Below, one piece after another: positions 36,075 to 49,014 of a DNA stretch of 64,000 bases. Location of the stretch: the NCBI GenBank assembly GCA_003864495.1, contig ML133442.1:27231-91230 (forward strand), read 5' to 3'. Under the pieces are notes generated by a model. The model did not search any database and had not been told where the DNA came from. It saw nothing but the letters and a program-made list of their open reading frames with translations. This DNA is from Nemopilema nomurai. Its lineage: Eukaryota; Cnidaria; Scyphozoa; Rhizostomeae; Rhizostomatidae. The position numbers and the translations under genes are program-made. Position 1 is the stretch's first letter, and the number at the start of each line of letters is the position of its first letter.

Positions 36075-38707
36075 TAATTTCTGTGTACTAAGAATTGAGT
36101 ACACTATGAAGTGGGTCGAGGGGAACGCATACATCAATATATATATATATACTTTGATGACGCTCTGCCGTAACGTTTTTGCTATGCAAAGCATGCTCAT
36201 TTACCTGTAACTACGGTACCGATTTCTATTGCTTGCGGCCACGAAATGATGTTGATTCAACGTCATTACGAAGTCAACGATGCAAAGAAGTATTGTATCA
36301 TTGCCAGAAGGGAAGTTGGCACGGCTTCTCGCAAAAACAATCAATCCTTTATAAGAGAAGATATTGTAGCAATAAAAGCTTTTATTGGTGAAATACAGGT
36401 GTTATTGTTCTGTGGAATCTATAAGCGAGATTCTCTTTGACTGGAATTAGCGTTTGGAAAGCCCTGTGTTCAATGGGCGTACATATGCTATGTATCTACC
36501 TACAAAGCATCAAAAGAGAACCGGCATTTTTCCTACACAGTACCAGGATACCTATGTTTGTATACTCAAAGTACTTTTTCGTCCGACAATCCCCAGAGTA
36601 TGCAAATGTCGGAAAAGAAGCAATCGATTCGAGCTCTTTCTGTCTAGGAAAGCGAAGCGTAATTGCTAAATACAACCATGCATAGGCTAGCATGGTTTTG
36701 AACAGTAAAAACTAGTTCTTGCCATTGTGTAATTTCATTTCCCGTTTCCTTAACATCTTGAGTTTCACCGTGTGATTCAGCAATCATAGGGCCCATATCT
36801 TGATTGGCTTGGAGAGAAACCACGTGATCTGACACAAGCTCTTAGCAAATCAGATTTGAGCCCTTGGCTAATACAGGAGCTTGAATGTAAAAGCATTTTT
36901 TCTGCAAACCAAACAGGTGCATCATAAATTGGAGGTTTCTGATTTCAAGAAGTGGACCACTGCAGCTGGTGAAAAATTGTTCGAGAAGATGCCATGTTAA
37001 CCCGTACTCGTTGGGGTCTTAACGACTTGCGAATACCTCAGCAGCGGTGATTTTGACGAAATATCCCTGGCCGAATCGAAGGCCTATTTCCTGTGGCACG
37101 CCTTTAATAGTTAAAAACCATGGGAAAATTGCAAGATGTTTGGCTAATACACAAACAAGAGAACATGATAACGTAGAACCAGAGACCAGAGTGTTTTGGA
37201 AACAGGAAAATACTAAAAGGCCGACGTTTTTATAAAAAATTCAATGTTTTAGAAAACATTCTGAGAATGTACGTCCAGAATATTTCAGAAACACTTTTCT
37301 AGATTAGTCAAAAAGGCAGGAAAAATGACTTTTATTCTTTATTGAATCTTCACGAATAGATTTAGAGACTTCTGACCTCTATGTACGCAAAAAGCCAAAC
37401 CAAAATACCAAAGTTACGTAGGCTTCCTTAAAACCAATTACAGTGATTTCCCATGCGTCATTGCGTCCCAGACACGCATAACCGCCAGTAGGCAACATAA
37501 TGTTGTTATTTCACAGAATGAAAATGTTGCGAGCGTCGAGTAAAGGGGTAGACTGTAAATTCACATGAAGCTTAGAGCAACCAGATTTTCCAAGTCAATA
37601 TTCAAGAAATTCAGAAGTGAGTTATTTTTCATTAAGCCGCTTTCCTCCATGCTAATGTTGTTTCGGGAGTCCCCGTCAAAACCTATTACTTTGTCCTAAA
37701 TTATAATTTCATTTCCAGTTATTCTGGGATGCTTATAGATATGCTCAGAGACCTGAAGTGTTTTTGTCAATTGGGCGTATATCGTTTGGACGTTTTAAGT
37801 TTTTCCAACGCCGTGATAATTTGCAAACATTTTTCTATGAATTTAATCGCCGTGTGTTTGGACCCATTAAGAAGAAGACAAAAACAACGCGTTATGAATG
37901 TTCGTAAAGGTCCCATCGCAAGACAAGATAAGAATACATAGTGGAATGATTTAAATTTGCACCATTTTGCCAACAAGACGATTCTTGGAGCTCGTTTAGA
38001 ACTGGGGCAGTATAGGTAACTTAAATTGGGAAATGAACTAACTAACAAACTATAATTAATTCGTTTGCAGGATTTTTTCAAATCTTCTGTATTTTTGGTT
38101 GAAAGAAATTAGTTAACAGAAAATAGTGTTTGCTGAACATGTGTTTTTTCAGAGGGTAAAGAGATTTGAAATTTTTTTTTGAAAGAACGCTTTGCGAGTA
38201 TTTTCCAATAAATTTCTTAAAGGGTTAGAAATTTTGCTGGATAGGCGCTTGACTGGTTTCTTGTGGATTTTTTTCTCCGCTACACCGAAGCTTTGTATGC
38301 ATACGAAGACCCAAGTTGATTTTGAGGAAAAAATGAATACATTCACATAATATATCTGTTGTCAAAAGCAAATACCCACAACCAAACACCATAGTAACAA
38401 ATCTTAAACAAACACCACAAAGTCTAGACCATCTGGATCGCTAAAAATTTTCAATAGAAAACACATTCAATAATCGTTGTTTAACTGTTGATTAAGTTTC
38501 ATTGTCATGTACTGTGGGCCAAAATATGTGGCCAAATATGTCCCTATTGCCACAGGAAGCGGCTATTGGAAATTTAAAACAAATGTATATACTTTCTGGA
38601 TTATCTACAATTTGCGTGAATTGTATTCACATAAGTACATGATTTTTGTCAAAGGTGGTCGGCCACCTTTTAAACGATTTTTAACGAGCATAATCTGTTA
38701 GTGATTA
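36075..38707. other. Region without a recognised gene
   Basis: It contains a short AT dinucleotide run (about 36137-36151) and several ORFs of 60-104 codons on both strands with no recognisable family pattern. Confidence 0.4.
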
Positions 38708-39103
38708 CACGCTTTTTTTAATAAAGAACCACTTTCTAAGGAACCTACATGTAGAAGGCCGACATATAAAAAGAACTTATACTACTGAAAACGAAATCCC
38801 TAAGGAACTTTTCGATTAGAAAATTTTTTATAACTGCAAGCATCAAGAGCTAAAAAGCCCGTTCCATTCATTTTAGCCAATACTCGCATAGATTGTTTGC
38901 TATTCGTGTGTCAAGTGCTTCATAGAGTAGTTTTCGCACATGCTGTCTCGCCTCTCTCTCTATTAAGTGTTAAGGCTTATTGATGTGCAGTGAAAATTAA
39001 GGAACTTTTAAGGAACTTTTGGTACTAAAATCTGATGACTTGAGGTCTACGAATAACTTTTGGAACTAGGCCTTGCGGTAGGTTCCTTATAAAATAAAGC
39101 GTG
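38708..39103 (+). mobile_element. MITE family A, copy 4
   Basis: 396 bp. The left end TA|CACGCTTTTTTTAATAA is intact. The right end AAATAAAGCGTG is followed by CA instead of TA, a single change in the target duplication. The body is closest to copy 1 by eye. Confidence 0.9.
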
Positions 39104-42100
39104 CAGTTCTGTTCTGTTAGTTCTGCTCATGAAATATTAAGCCAAAAATTTAAATTATAAAAAAAATCCTATAAAGCCATTGGTGACTAATTGTGTCTTT
39201 TTTCCAATTGCGCAACCTTTTTTCGGAGTTCAGCATTTCTCGTTGTACAAAAGCGAAAGCTTTTTTCTTAAACCTGGTTTTGCATGCTTCCTCTAATACG
39301 TAACGTTATGTTTATATTTGATATGCTTAATGCATAATGAGCTTTTCAATTAAAATAAACACAAATACAATATGTTGAGCATTTCTATAGACTCTTTGAA
39401 ACTATTATTCAAATAAAAAATTCTCGCCTATAGTTTTTGAATTATTAAACAAGCATAGATTCTAAAAGCTACCAACCATCTGTCTGCTCTGTGAATATTA
39501 TTTACTTTACTCCCGTCCTGCTACTGAAATAGCAACGGAAAAGTCTTGCAGAGAAAGAAATGGTTTCCAGTTTCTGCGAAGGCCGAGGCAACACAAAGCA
39601 TCATGCAGTTTTTTGAGGCGCGACTTCGCACTTGGACAAAAGGTAGATCGTTGGAATTTGCCGTTAAAATGTGGAAATTCTTCAACGTTTGCACGTAAGA
39701 GTGTTTTATAAAGCTAATTCAAACTGCCTTCGCCCACAAGCTTTGAGAATTCTTTTAAAACCACTAGAAGCCCTCCGTTAGGTGGGCCTTTTTGACAGAG
39801 AAAAAACAGTAGTGATATCTCACAATGTCGTTAACTTTTTTAAAATACTTAACGCTAATAAACAGTACAGCGTTACGGCTGGAATTATAGCCTATTTTGC
39901 CACTTTGTTGCATTTCTACAATTGTACGCCCATTTAAGGCCTAGGGTCCTTCTGGTATGCACTTTTTCATTGGGGAACTTACTGTTAATACCATGACGTC
40001 TTAGCTCAATGTCATGTCAATAGTCATTGTCAGTTTAAAGAAACTGTTCAACGGTGTTTCAAAGACACTAATTGTTGCCCTGTTAGATATGAACCTCTAA
40101 GATGCATGTCACAGTTATTTTGTTGCCTCTAAAAGGACCTTGTCATACTTTTTGCAAGGACTGCAAGAACCGTTGGAGCATAACATAGAGTTTTTGAACT
40201 TGTCTCATACCTCTAGCAATGGACAAAAACATATTAACATGTCACTTCCGCAAATGGAAGCTGTACGAGAGGAGAAAACGGGAAGTAGTGGTTGCTGTTC
40301 AATTAAACGGTAGCTCCAGCATCATAGACAGCTTCGTCTGGTGTTTCCTCATCATCAAAAACGTGCACCGACTTTAGAATATCGCTCTTAGTTTCTCACA
40401 GGCTTCTTCGCTGTACAATAATGCTATTGCTGTATTTACAACTTTATCCACGTTTCCCTCAAGCAACAAAGCAAATGATGCTTACCGAATTGTCTTTCAA
40501 CCCGGCAACTATTAATGCTCGTCAGTGGCTACCTAAACCTTTTATGAGGCCGTAGGTTACCCAAGTGGCTTCTTTCATTAGCCAGAATTTAAAATTACCC
40601 GCCAAGCTGAGATGTGTTTGCGCAGGCAAGTCCGACTAGGCAGAGTTTGCTTTGGGATGAACGTTTATACCCACATTATCAAGTTATCTTTGCTCGCCAG
40701 GTGCCCAGGTTGGTATAATCGTCGAGGAAAGGATGCCTTGATAGCAAGTGATTAGATTGTCACCTTGCAATAGGTGTTTCAAAGATACATGCTATTTTCA
40801 TTAACACTTTTAAATTGGAAAATGTCAAAAGACAATTCCTGCAAAAAGTCATTTTATCACACCTGTTTTTCCACCTGTGTTTACTTTTTTCTTCAATATG
40901 ACGCGCCGATAGCCCTTCGTCTACCCCCTAACAACAATGTTGATAAGAAAGTACAATCCCTACATAGAAAGTTGGGGTTTGGTGATGTAAGGGTTGATGG
41001 ATGAACGCAAATCAAAGAAGTCTCGTTGGCGTGTCAACATTTTTTGCAGGTATAATAGCTCCAGGAAGTTGCTCTCCTTTATCTGAATGCATTGCGAAGT
41101 AATCTCGAAACATATTTGTCATCTGCAGCTTTCGAAATGACAGTCTTTTCTTGCAAGACCTTAATTTCTACAGATTCTTTGCCCATTGATTAACTCGAAA
41201 GGTAGACGCTGCGGATTGTTACTTTTTAAGTTTGATTTCAATTTTGTTGCTTTTGTGGCTCTCTTCAACAATGTGGTTTTTGAATCAGATTTAATATACA
41301 GAATTGAAGAAGAGTGTAGAGCTTGCAGAAGTCATTTTACCTTTTTGGGCAGAAAATATTTTAAAAGAGGAGTTGTTTTCTACGTTAAAGTAATGATACA
41401 GTTTGGAATCTTGTGCATAAGCCGTGTCTGATATTAGATCACTTAGTATTCCTGCGAGAATGTATCAGTTAGCAAGGGCATCCTACTCTTACAATACTAC
41501 ATGACTTTATATCAGAATATACCGTTCGGATTGTTGCAAAAAGCTCAAGTATCTATGTATCTTTGCTGTAGTCTTGAAGGCCGATTAAAAGAACGGCTAT
41601 TTGACAAACGACCACTAATTGTTCATAGATGTCATCCTAAATCCATGAAGTAACCAATTCCCAACCACGATTAATATTATGAATTCATTTCATTATTTAT
41701 AGTCACACCCAAATCATCATCAATTCACCTAACACTCTCTCTTTTCTACATGATTGCTGGTGTTATCTGGCTTCTTGTATAGATCTTAAATTGCTGCAGC
41801 TGGTTTCTTGGAAGAAGAGTGAATGATAACAGGCAAAAAAGATGTTTGTGATGAGCATGTTCATCAAAATGCACTTCAATCAGCATTGTCCTAATATCGC
41901 GTAATTATAAATAGGGGACTCTCAAATTGGAAAAAAAATTCACGCATTCAAAAAATTGGATTCGGAAATTTAATCTTGGTGACAAGTCTATGATCTAGTC
42001 AAAATCCGCCAGAACAACACTATGATTATTGTCAAGTACAATTGCAAAAGAAACTGCATTGAACTTTGTCTCAGGTTCGGTATATTACAGCCCCGATTAA

Positions 42101-42440
42101 TGATCGCATGCTCTAATTGAATAACAGGTGGTGACGTCATTTATACCACTTTCGTGTCATCTTTTTGTTGTTCATTACCCCTTTTGTATAGTTTGGAAGC
42201 AAAGCTAGACACTTTCTCATAAAAGAACTTTTCAGAATCTAGTTGCACTTAAAGAATAGTGGGTGCGCGAATACTTTATTTGAACAAGTGCTTTGCGGTG
42301 GAAACCTTCACAATAGCTAGATATAGTGGAGCCAGTTTTCGCATAAATAAAGTATTTTTTCACCCGACACTACTGAGAATATGCAAACGTTGAAAATGAT
42401 CAAAAGCTGACATAATAAAAGGGCTATAATTGACCAATCG
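39104..42440. other. Region without a recognised gene, upstream of the GPCR
   Basis: Nothing coding was recognised. An exact TGACGTCA lies at 42132-42139 and an A/T-rich TATA-like block at about 42408-42426, both possible parts of the GPCR promoter. Confidence 0.35.
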
Positions 42441-42813
42441 CCGTTACATAGCACCTAATTTTTACACGCAACTGAACTGACTATTTACTACGTCAGCTTT
42501 TGGTCATTTTCCAGCGTCTGCATACTCTGAGTAGAGTCGGGGGTTTGTTGGTCGTGGTTGTAGGCTCCATGTCTGGCTACCCCTATGAATAATCCATCTC
42601 CGCGCAGCCCATTCAAGTGATTAGTTTTCCAGCTTTGCGGGTCATAGCTCTCACAGAGGCAGGTTTCCACGTGATGAATTGAATTTCTTTGAGCGCAGCT
42701 TACACGCACCTGCTGTTCACGCAAACTAGTCAATTGCGGTTGGTAACTTGGTTTCTGCTTAAAAAGTAGAATTATAGTGCTCAACACCCTAACCGTTGGT
42801 TCATTTCCGTTTC

Positions 42814-42815
42814 AG
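42814..42815 (+). promoter_or_regulatory. Probable 3' splice site in GPCR 5' leader
   Basis: A pyrimidine-rich tract ends TTTCCGTTTCAG|GGTAAAC 29 bases before the GPCR start codon. It suggests an upstream non-coding exon spliced to the coding exon, common for intronless-CDS GPCR genes. Confidence 0.5.
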
Positions 42816-42844
42816 GGTAAACAAGGTCGTGTCATGATCCAGAG

Positions 42845-43891
42845 ATGCCTTCTGTTGCGCTGCCAATCTCTGTACTTACAATCGTGGGAACTGCAACTGT
42901 TGTCATTAATCTATTGACTCTTGTGATCATTTACCGGAGGAAACGCCTACGAAAACCAAAGAACTTCCCCATCATCAGCTTTCTGCTGGCAGGGTTGATT
43001 CAAGGAGCCATCGTTGTTCCCGCCTATTGCTTGAAGCGACTCGACTTGCCCAATGTGCCTGACTGGATATGCGATTTGTTTCGATTTCCCTACTTCGTCT
43101 GCGGGCATATGCTGACGCTGAGTATCCTGCTGGTGGCCATGGACCGGCTGATTGCAATTAATTGGCCGTTCAAGTACCATGACGCTGTCTCCAAGTGTAA
43201 GATGATCACTTGCATTGCTGCCTTCTGGGTAGTGATTATTATCGTCGACTTATTGCCTTTCATCAACGGCAGCTCCAAAGGCTTGAAGTGCAAGTACGTG
43301 CCGTGGAATAGTTGGAGCATAGCAGTTCTCGTCCTTACCATTGTCTTGCCTTTTTTCATCATAACAGTTGCTTATGCGTGGATATGGAAGCTAGCAGCTC
43401 AGCACGCACGTGAAATTTCAAACACATCTTGCGAACGAGGCAAATCAGAACCTAAAAGAGGTTTCAGGACCTTTATGGAGCTAAGGGCAACAAAAACCAC
43501 CCTTCTCCTTGTTGGAATCTTCCTGCTGTGTTGGGCGCCTATTGGCATTTATTACTTGGTGGAAAACCTTTGCGGCGATTGCATCACTAACGCCGTGTCC
43601 ACTGGCATGCAGGAGAGCTTTAAATTCTGGGTGAAAGTCATTTCATACACGTCAAGTATTTTCTCACCAGTGGCCTATTGTTGGCGAACCAGAGAATTTA
43701 GGCGAGAAGCAACTTCAATGCGTGTGTCACAATTCAACAACAACTCATTCACGGAGTTCGCTATGAGGCCCTTGAAAAACAGGAGGAAAAAGACGAGCCG
43801 TTGCGTCACGAACGGAAATGCGACGATTGACGGAACAGAGAGTCCGGCCATAAAAGCAGAGCAAATCAGAAGCGAGGCAGGGAACGAGTAG
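42845..43891 (+). CDS. Rhodopsin-like (class A) orphan GPCR, single coding exon
   Basis: 348 residues with seven hydrophobic segments. It is a plasma-membrane receptor that would couple an unknown ligand to G proteins. Visible marks: N22 in TM1 (position 1.50); the Cys pair C76 and C149 for the TM3-ECL2 disulfide; DRL (100-102) in place of DRY; CWAP (229-232) in TM6; SPVAY (274-278) in place of NPxxY; and a basic C-terminal tail. The conserved Asp of TM2 is Gly (G50, in LLAGLIQG). The extracellular N-terminus is only about six residues and has no glycosylation site. The ATG is the first after an in-frame stop at about 42822. Overall style recalls cnidarian melatonin/adenosine-like or orphan expansions, but I cannot name a ligand. 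The frame is intact, so it is probably a working gene. Confidence 0.92.
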   Translation: MPSVALPISVLTIVGTATVVINLLTLVIIYRRKRLRKPKNFPIISFLLAGLIQGAIVVPAYCLKRLDLPNVPDWICDLFRFPYFVCGHMLTLSILLVAMDRLIAINWPFKYHDAVSKCKMITCIAAFWVVIIIVDLLPFINGSSKGLKCKYVPWNSWSIAVLVLTIVLPFFIITVAYAWIWKLAAQHAREISNTSCERGKSEPKRGFRTFMELRATKTTLLLVGIFLLCWAPIGIYYLVENLCGDCITNAVSTGMQESFKFWVKVISYTSSIFSPVAYCWRTREFRREATSMRVSQFNNNSFTEFAMRPLKNRRKKTSRCVTNGNATIDGTESPAIKAEQIRSEAGNE

Positions 43892-46829
43892 GGCCGTGGT
43901 CTGTCTGTCTGTGTGTTTGCGGCGTGGCTGGCTAATCACGTGCAAGTATGTAGGAGGAAGAGCGGTTAAGAATCAATGATGAAATTCACATCGACCAAAG
44001 AGGAACATTGAAAAGTAATACTATAATAATGATTGACCCAAAAACACCGACAAGGTAGTTAGGTAGACTATACTACTTCCATTCATTAAATTTGGAATAC
44101 GTAGTCACGTGGTAACAAGCAGTTTATATTGATCAGTTGGTCTTGCTGCCGTGTGGTATCACGTGATGCTGCAAATAGCAACGATCGTCGTTTCCACCTT
44201 GTCAAGGGAATTTCCGCCTTGTGAAATTTCTTCTTCCATTTGTCTAATATACAGACAAAATCAAGCATCCAACACTACGTACGTCATCTCTTTCTTAATG
44301 CAAGAGGCATGCATTCTTGGATTTTGTCTGTAAAGCGTGTAGCTTGAGATTTAACATTTCACGCTTCCACTCTCCTCCAGTCAATGCTGATTTTCCTAAT
44401 TGTGATGTCTCGTGTCATTAAAATACGTATATATGACCCCCAGTCCCCATCACTTCTGAATTTTCCGAATAATGCTTCGCGTGATTTTAATACGTATATT
44501 TGAGATATTTTGTCAAAACTTGACTTTGTTTACAATGATAATTGCCTGGTTCACTATTGAACAAAATAATTATGAAATCTCCCAGGGCCTTTGAAGACCC
44601 TCAATGGACCCGATTAAATACACATATGGAATTCATTTTTTAGCAGCCGCTATTGAAATAATTCCCGAAGGCTACCATTCTGGTACAACAGAATTGTTTA
44701 ACGACTAGTATGCTAAATGATTGCTGTCAAACATATCCACTTTGCTATATACAGCTGAAAGTAAATGTTACAAACAAGAAATGGACTTGTCAACTTAGAA
44801 TACAACTAAATAGCAAAAGTTGTGACAAATATTAACTACTCATTCATGGTTTTCGAATTACTCTATATTCGTATACTAAATGTCGATGTCAATAATTCAC
44901 CTTCAAGATTTTCAAGATTTGATTAAGAGATATCAAAACCCTATACCCAGTTCACTTATTTGGTAAACCTTACAATCACGACCACGATTCAACCTCTTCT
45001 AAAAATTTCATCACTGGAATTGCGTCTGATGACCATGCTCTGAACATTGCTAAATATTTGCCTGGCTAGAGTTTTCATAGCATAAAATACAGCTCCCGAT
45101 ACATTAAAATGGCCTAAGACCTAATGTCACAGTCTGACAAGTCGCTATACGATAATGACAAAGATCTGATCATCTATCTTGAAAACAATGGCTTTAAAGA
45201 TTCACAAAGAATAACCTTGCAAAAGATCCGGCTTGACAAAACCACATTTACCATTGAAGGTATCGGCAAATGTTTATAAAACAATTTCTGTTTATTTCAC
45301 TCATTTTTTAGGACAGGTGGTATAAGAAACAATGATAACGCTTCGATGAGGAATACTGTATATGGAAGGTATTTGGGATGGACACCAAACTAACTTAACT
45401 TTATCGCATGAAAGTGACTTGTCCTTTAAAGATTCACCTTAGATTGTCTGGCGCTCTGGTCTATTTAAACCAAAGTAGTTTATAAAAGAAGTTTATTAAG
45501 CAGTAGGTGATATGCTTTTCGTGGAGATTGGCATGGTCCTCAAAGGATTTTGGCTACAATCTATACCTAAAATAAATTCATTCAGAACTGCCTCCTTAAC
45601 AACTTATCTCTTTCACATAGAAAGCTTGGCCTGCCTTTTCGAAATGCTCGAAATACAGTAAACACCATTTTGCACCTATGGTAACCATTAAACAGTAGAA
45701 CACTACCAAAAAATAGAATGCGGTGGGAAGAAGAAATCTAATTACCAGTTGGGTGTGACATATTCTTTTCCATTTATAGTCTGTACTGACTTAAACAGCC
45801 GATCTGAGTTAGTTCCCTTGAAGAAAAAGCCGTCGCAAGTAATTTAGTCGAATGCCGAAAGCAGTTAAAAGTGGGAAAAACATGAGAAAATTTTGATTCA
45901 GCCATATAACGGAAGTAGAAATGTATGAGAACCTATTGGGAACAAAATCCTGTGTTTGGACTTGACCTGTAATTCTGCAATTCTTTTATTCAAGAAAAGC
46001 AATTTAGTTTTTCCCAGAAATGTTTGCCAATTATGTCTTATTTTCGGACACTCTAACACACTAGGCAGGAGAACACAAATATTTGTTCAATGATACTTTT
46101 AAGGTCGCACTTTTGGCTTACAAAATCCGTTACCTTTTCAGCCAGTATTGCTAACGAATCGATTGCAGATTACTCACCAAAGTAGAACTCAATTTACTAC
46201 AGCAGTAAAGATTAATTTTTTGAAAAAGTTAACACAATCAAAATCATAAAATTTGCTTATGCCGATATTTTATACTAATGTTATAACTATAAACAGAATC
46301 TCATCAAGATTGTCACTGGGAGCGGAATAACAGAATTATTGTCAGAAACTTAATAAGAAACTTACTATTGAATATTAACGTGGCGGCAACAGATGTTCTA
46401 CGAAAAAAGATAATCAACAATTGATTTAGACAATACAGATGTATCTCGTGGATGAATGAAAAAAGTCAACAATTATTTTCGTACCTGCTTGGCAATCAAA
46501 AGGCTTCAGGTAGCTTATGACCCACTTTTGGATGATAAGCTGATAATGATTTCTAAAACAATTAGAAATATACAGCTCTTTTGACATACTTCACTCACCA
46601 ACAAAATCTCTTGCTTTATTCATAATTTACAAAATCGTTGCTATTATCACCTGAAAGTTACCTGAGTGTTAAAAAGTCAATCCTCAAGATGGCATGTCCT
46701 GGTGCATGCTCAAGTTATAACAAATGGCTCAACATTAATTGAGTTTGTAGATATTATTAGTAATGAAATGCATTGCAGTAAAACGTAGAAGCATTATCAC
46801 AAGGAAACAGCTCTTTGCAATCACCCTTA
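43892..46829. other. Region without a recognised gene
   Basis: It contains an inverted repeat of ACAGACAAAATC (44251-44262 with 44320-44331) just after the GPCR, and a ~50-codon open stretch near 45128-45280 with no known match. Otherwise AT-rich DNA. Confidence 0.4.
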
Positions 46830-47046
46830 AAGGCATTGAGTCATGGTAAATAGCGGTTTTCAACGGGCTGTTGTCTGTTTTCATGTGATAAATCGGCTTT
46901 CATGTGATCAGACCAACCACTGCGAGGTTACAAAATCATGTGTGCAGTTTGCTTGACAGCCAATCAGATTAACGGAGCTATCATAATGACTCAGCAATTT
47001 TTGCAATTTGGGTATACGCTTTCCATTTATCATGACTCAATGCCTT
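46830..47046. mobile_element. Candidate MITE with AAGGCATTGAGTCATG ends
   Basis: About 217 bp bounded by inverted repeats of ~22 bp: AAGGCATTGAGTCATGGTAA on the left and the complement of AAGGCATTGAGTCATGATAA on the right (one mismatch). It has no coding capacity and the target duplication is unclear (TTAA on the left only). Confidence 0.75.
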
Positions 47047-47429
47047 TCATGGTAGCAACACATTTTAGAAGATTTCCATTTAAATCCATGATCACAGCTT
47101 AAAAAATTATTAAACAAGAAATTGATTATTATTATTAGAGTGGACAGAGTCTTTCTGCTAACTTTCATTGACCTTTCTTTTTCCTGGGGAACAAATTCGT
47201 TCTTCTTTGCGTAAAATTACTTTTTGCCTGGGGCTATTTTCCATGAAACTGGCCGACTTCTTAGATTCTTTTCGTGTCTAAAACAACGACTGATGATGAC
47301 TATCAACTAGAACAGCTGACGTTGGCTTCCTTTTTGTATTTTTAGCTTTCCTTTTTTTCGTTTCATGACATGATGCCAAATTTAAGCAAGTGCAAATCAA
47401 GCCATAGCCGGCAGCTTTAAGCTAATCTT

Positions 47430-49010
47430 TTTTTATTTATAAAAATTAATAACAATACAATTTTACATTGACTATACTACCCTAATTACTGTACTACACT
47501 ACAGGGAAGACGATACCATGAGGAGCGAAAGACAATGACTACCCCATGGCCGATACATAAAAACGCACAACATTAAACAAAGATAGAAAGAAATATAACT
47601 AAAACTAGGTAGACTAAATACGAATACAGAGTAAACAGACAAAACGTAGATGCAAATGTATAGGAGTGTGCAGCAATGGAATATTTTAAACGCTCTGAAG
47701 CATGAATGAATTTGAGCGTTGCCTGAAGTGGCTTCTTATTTGAGTCAATGGTTAGTCGCTCGTCGCCATACAAAATGAATTTGAGTGAAACTTCATCTCA
47801 AAGAGACAAAAAACTACGAGGGAGTAATATTGCATTCACACTACTGAGAAGATCAGATCTAGGCCGGTTATACGAATGACAGAGCAGCAGGAAGTGTTCC
47901 GTGTCCTCTACCCCATCATTTGCGGGACCAGAAGGGTTGAATGCATCTCAAAGGTTATGCTTATATTTATGATAATTTAGTTTGCTCAGTCCTACCCGTA
48001 GCTGAGTAAGAACAGCTAAACCTTTAGGATAATGAATACCGTATACTAGTTTAGGAGTGGGTCGGATAAGCTTCGACAATTTTGTTTTAAAAATATTTAG
48101 TGAGGGTGATAATCCAATCTCTGGGTCAAGTGTGTTCCATTCAGTGAGACAGTCTGGTGTAAAAAGTTGTTCTTGAATCTTGTCCTTCTTGCCCTCATCT
48201 GCCCAACTGCATTTGCATTACGAAAAGAATACGCAGCTTGCGATAAATGTGGAATAGGGTATCTTGTGTAGTCAGGGGTAATATCGTTGAAAATCTTGTA
48301 AAAAAAACGCGGCGTCTGCTCCAACATCGTAGGCTTAGGGATTCCAAGCCAAGTTGGTCGTAGTGTTTTCACGAGATGTTCCTTTCCATGCTCCAGTCAC
48401 TGCTATTGCAGCAGAATATTGAACTATTTCCAGTTTTTTCATATGATTATTCAGAGAGGTATCATAACTGAAATCGCATTTTTTGGGTAGGATGTGGAAA
48501 ATGACATAACCGTAGTCTAAGTGTGGCCTCATATACAATCTATACAATTCAGTTAAAGTGTTGTAAGTCAAATACTGTGAAAGAAATTTTATTATTTCTA
48601 TTCCGCGTCTACATTTTATTATAATTGACTGAATGTGAGTGGCAAAAGACAATTTAAAATAAAGGATGATGCCAAGATGTCTATGTTCATTCTTTTTTAT
48701 GACTGAGATGTAATTGGATAGAAGTGGTGGACGATCGGCGGCAATTTTCTTTGAGAAAAGGTCCCCTCAACTGCTTGTATAGTTGGGTCGGGATTAAAAA
48801 CCATACGCCAATTATATGCCCAGCTTTTGATAATGTCAAGATCATGATTCATGTCTGAAGCAGCCTGATCAGGATGATGAACAATAGTGAAGAGTGAGAT
48901 ATCATCGGCAAAGAGTTTGACATTACATTTAAGATTATCCGTCAAGTCGTTGATGTACACAAGGAAGAAAAGTAGGCCTAAGATAGACCCTTTAGAAACA
49001 CACTGCAAAA
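47430..49010 (-). pseudogene. 5'-truncated LINE retrotransposon (reverse transcriptase remnant)
   Basis: Minus-strand fragments in order read as the back half of a non-LTR retrotransposon ORF2. The first (49014-48697) holds KGSILGLLFFLVYINDL and the catalytic FADD box. The next (48652-48335) has the thumb segment with RPHLDYG and QYSAA.AVTGAWKGT. Then 48372-48097 carries FYKI.ND.TPDYTRYPIPHL, and a C-terminal fragment (47773-47573) ends the ORF. Frameshifts separate them. A 3' tail-like A/T-rich end lies near 47430-47470. The 5' break falls just before the GSILG motif, at about 49010. The protein would have copied its RNA into DNA at a nicked site; it is dead here. The pattern resembles jockey/CR1-like LINEs common in cnidarians; exact clade not determined. 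Confidence 0.88.
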
Positions 49011-49014
49011 TCAA

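Noticed and set aside
42488..42787. 99-codon minus-strand ORF upstream of the GPCR
   Set aside because: No domain, and it lies across the presumed GPCR leader and splice acceptor region; most likely a chance frame.
43090..43362. Minus-strand ORFs inside the GPCR
   Set aside because: Shadows of the receptor reading frame.
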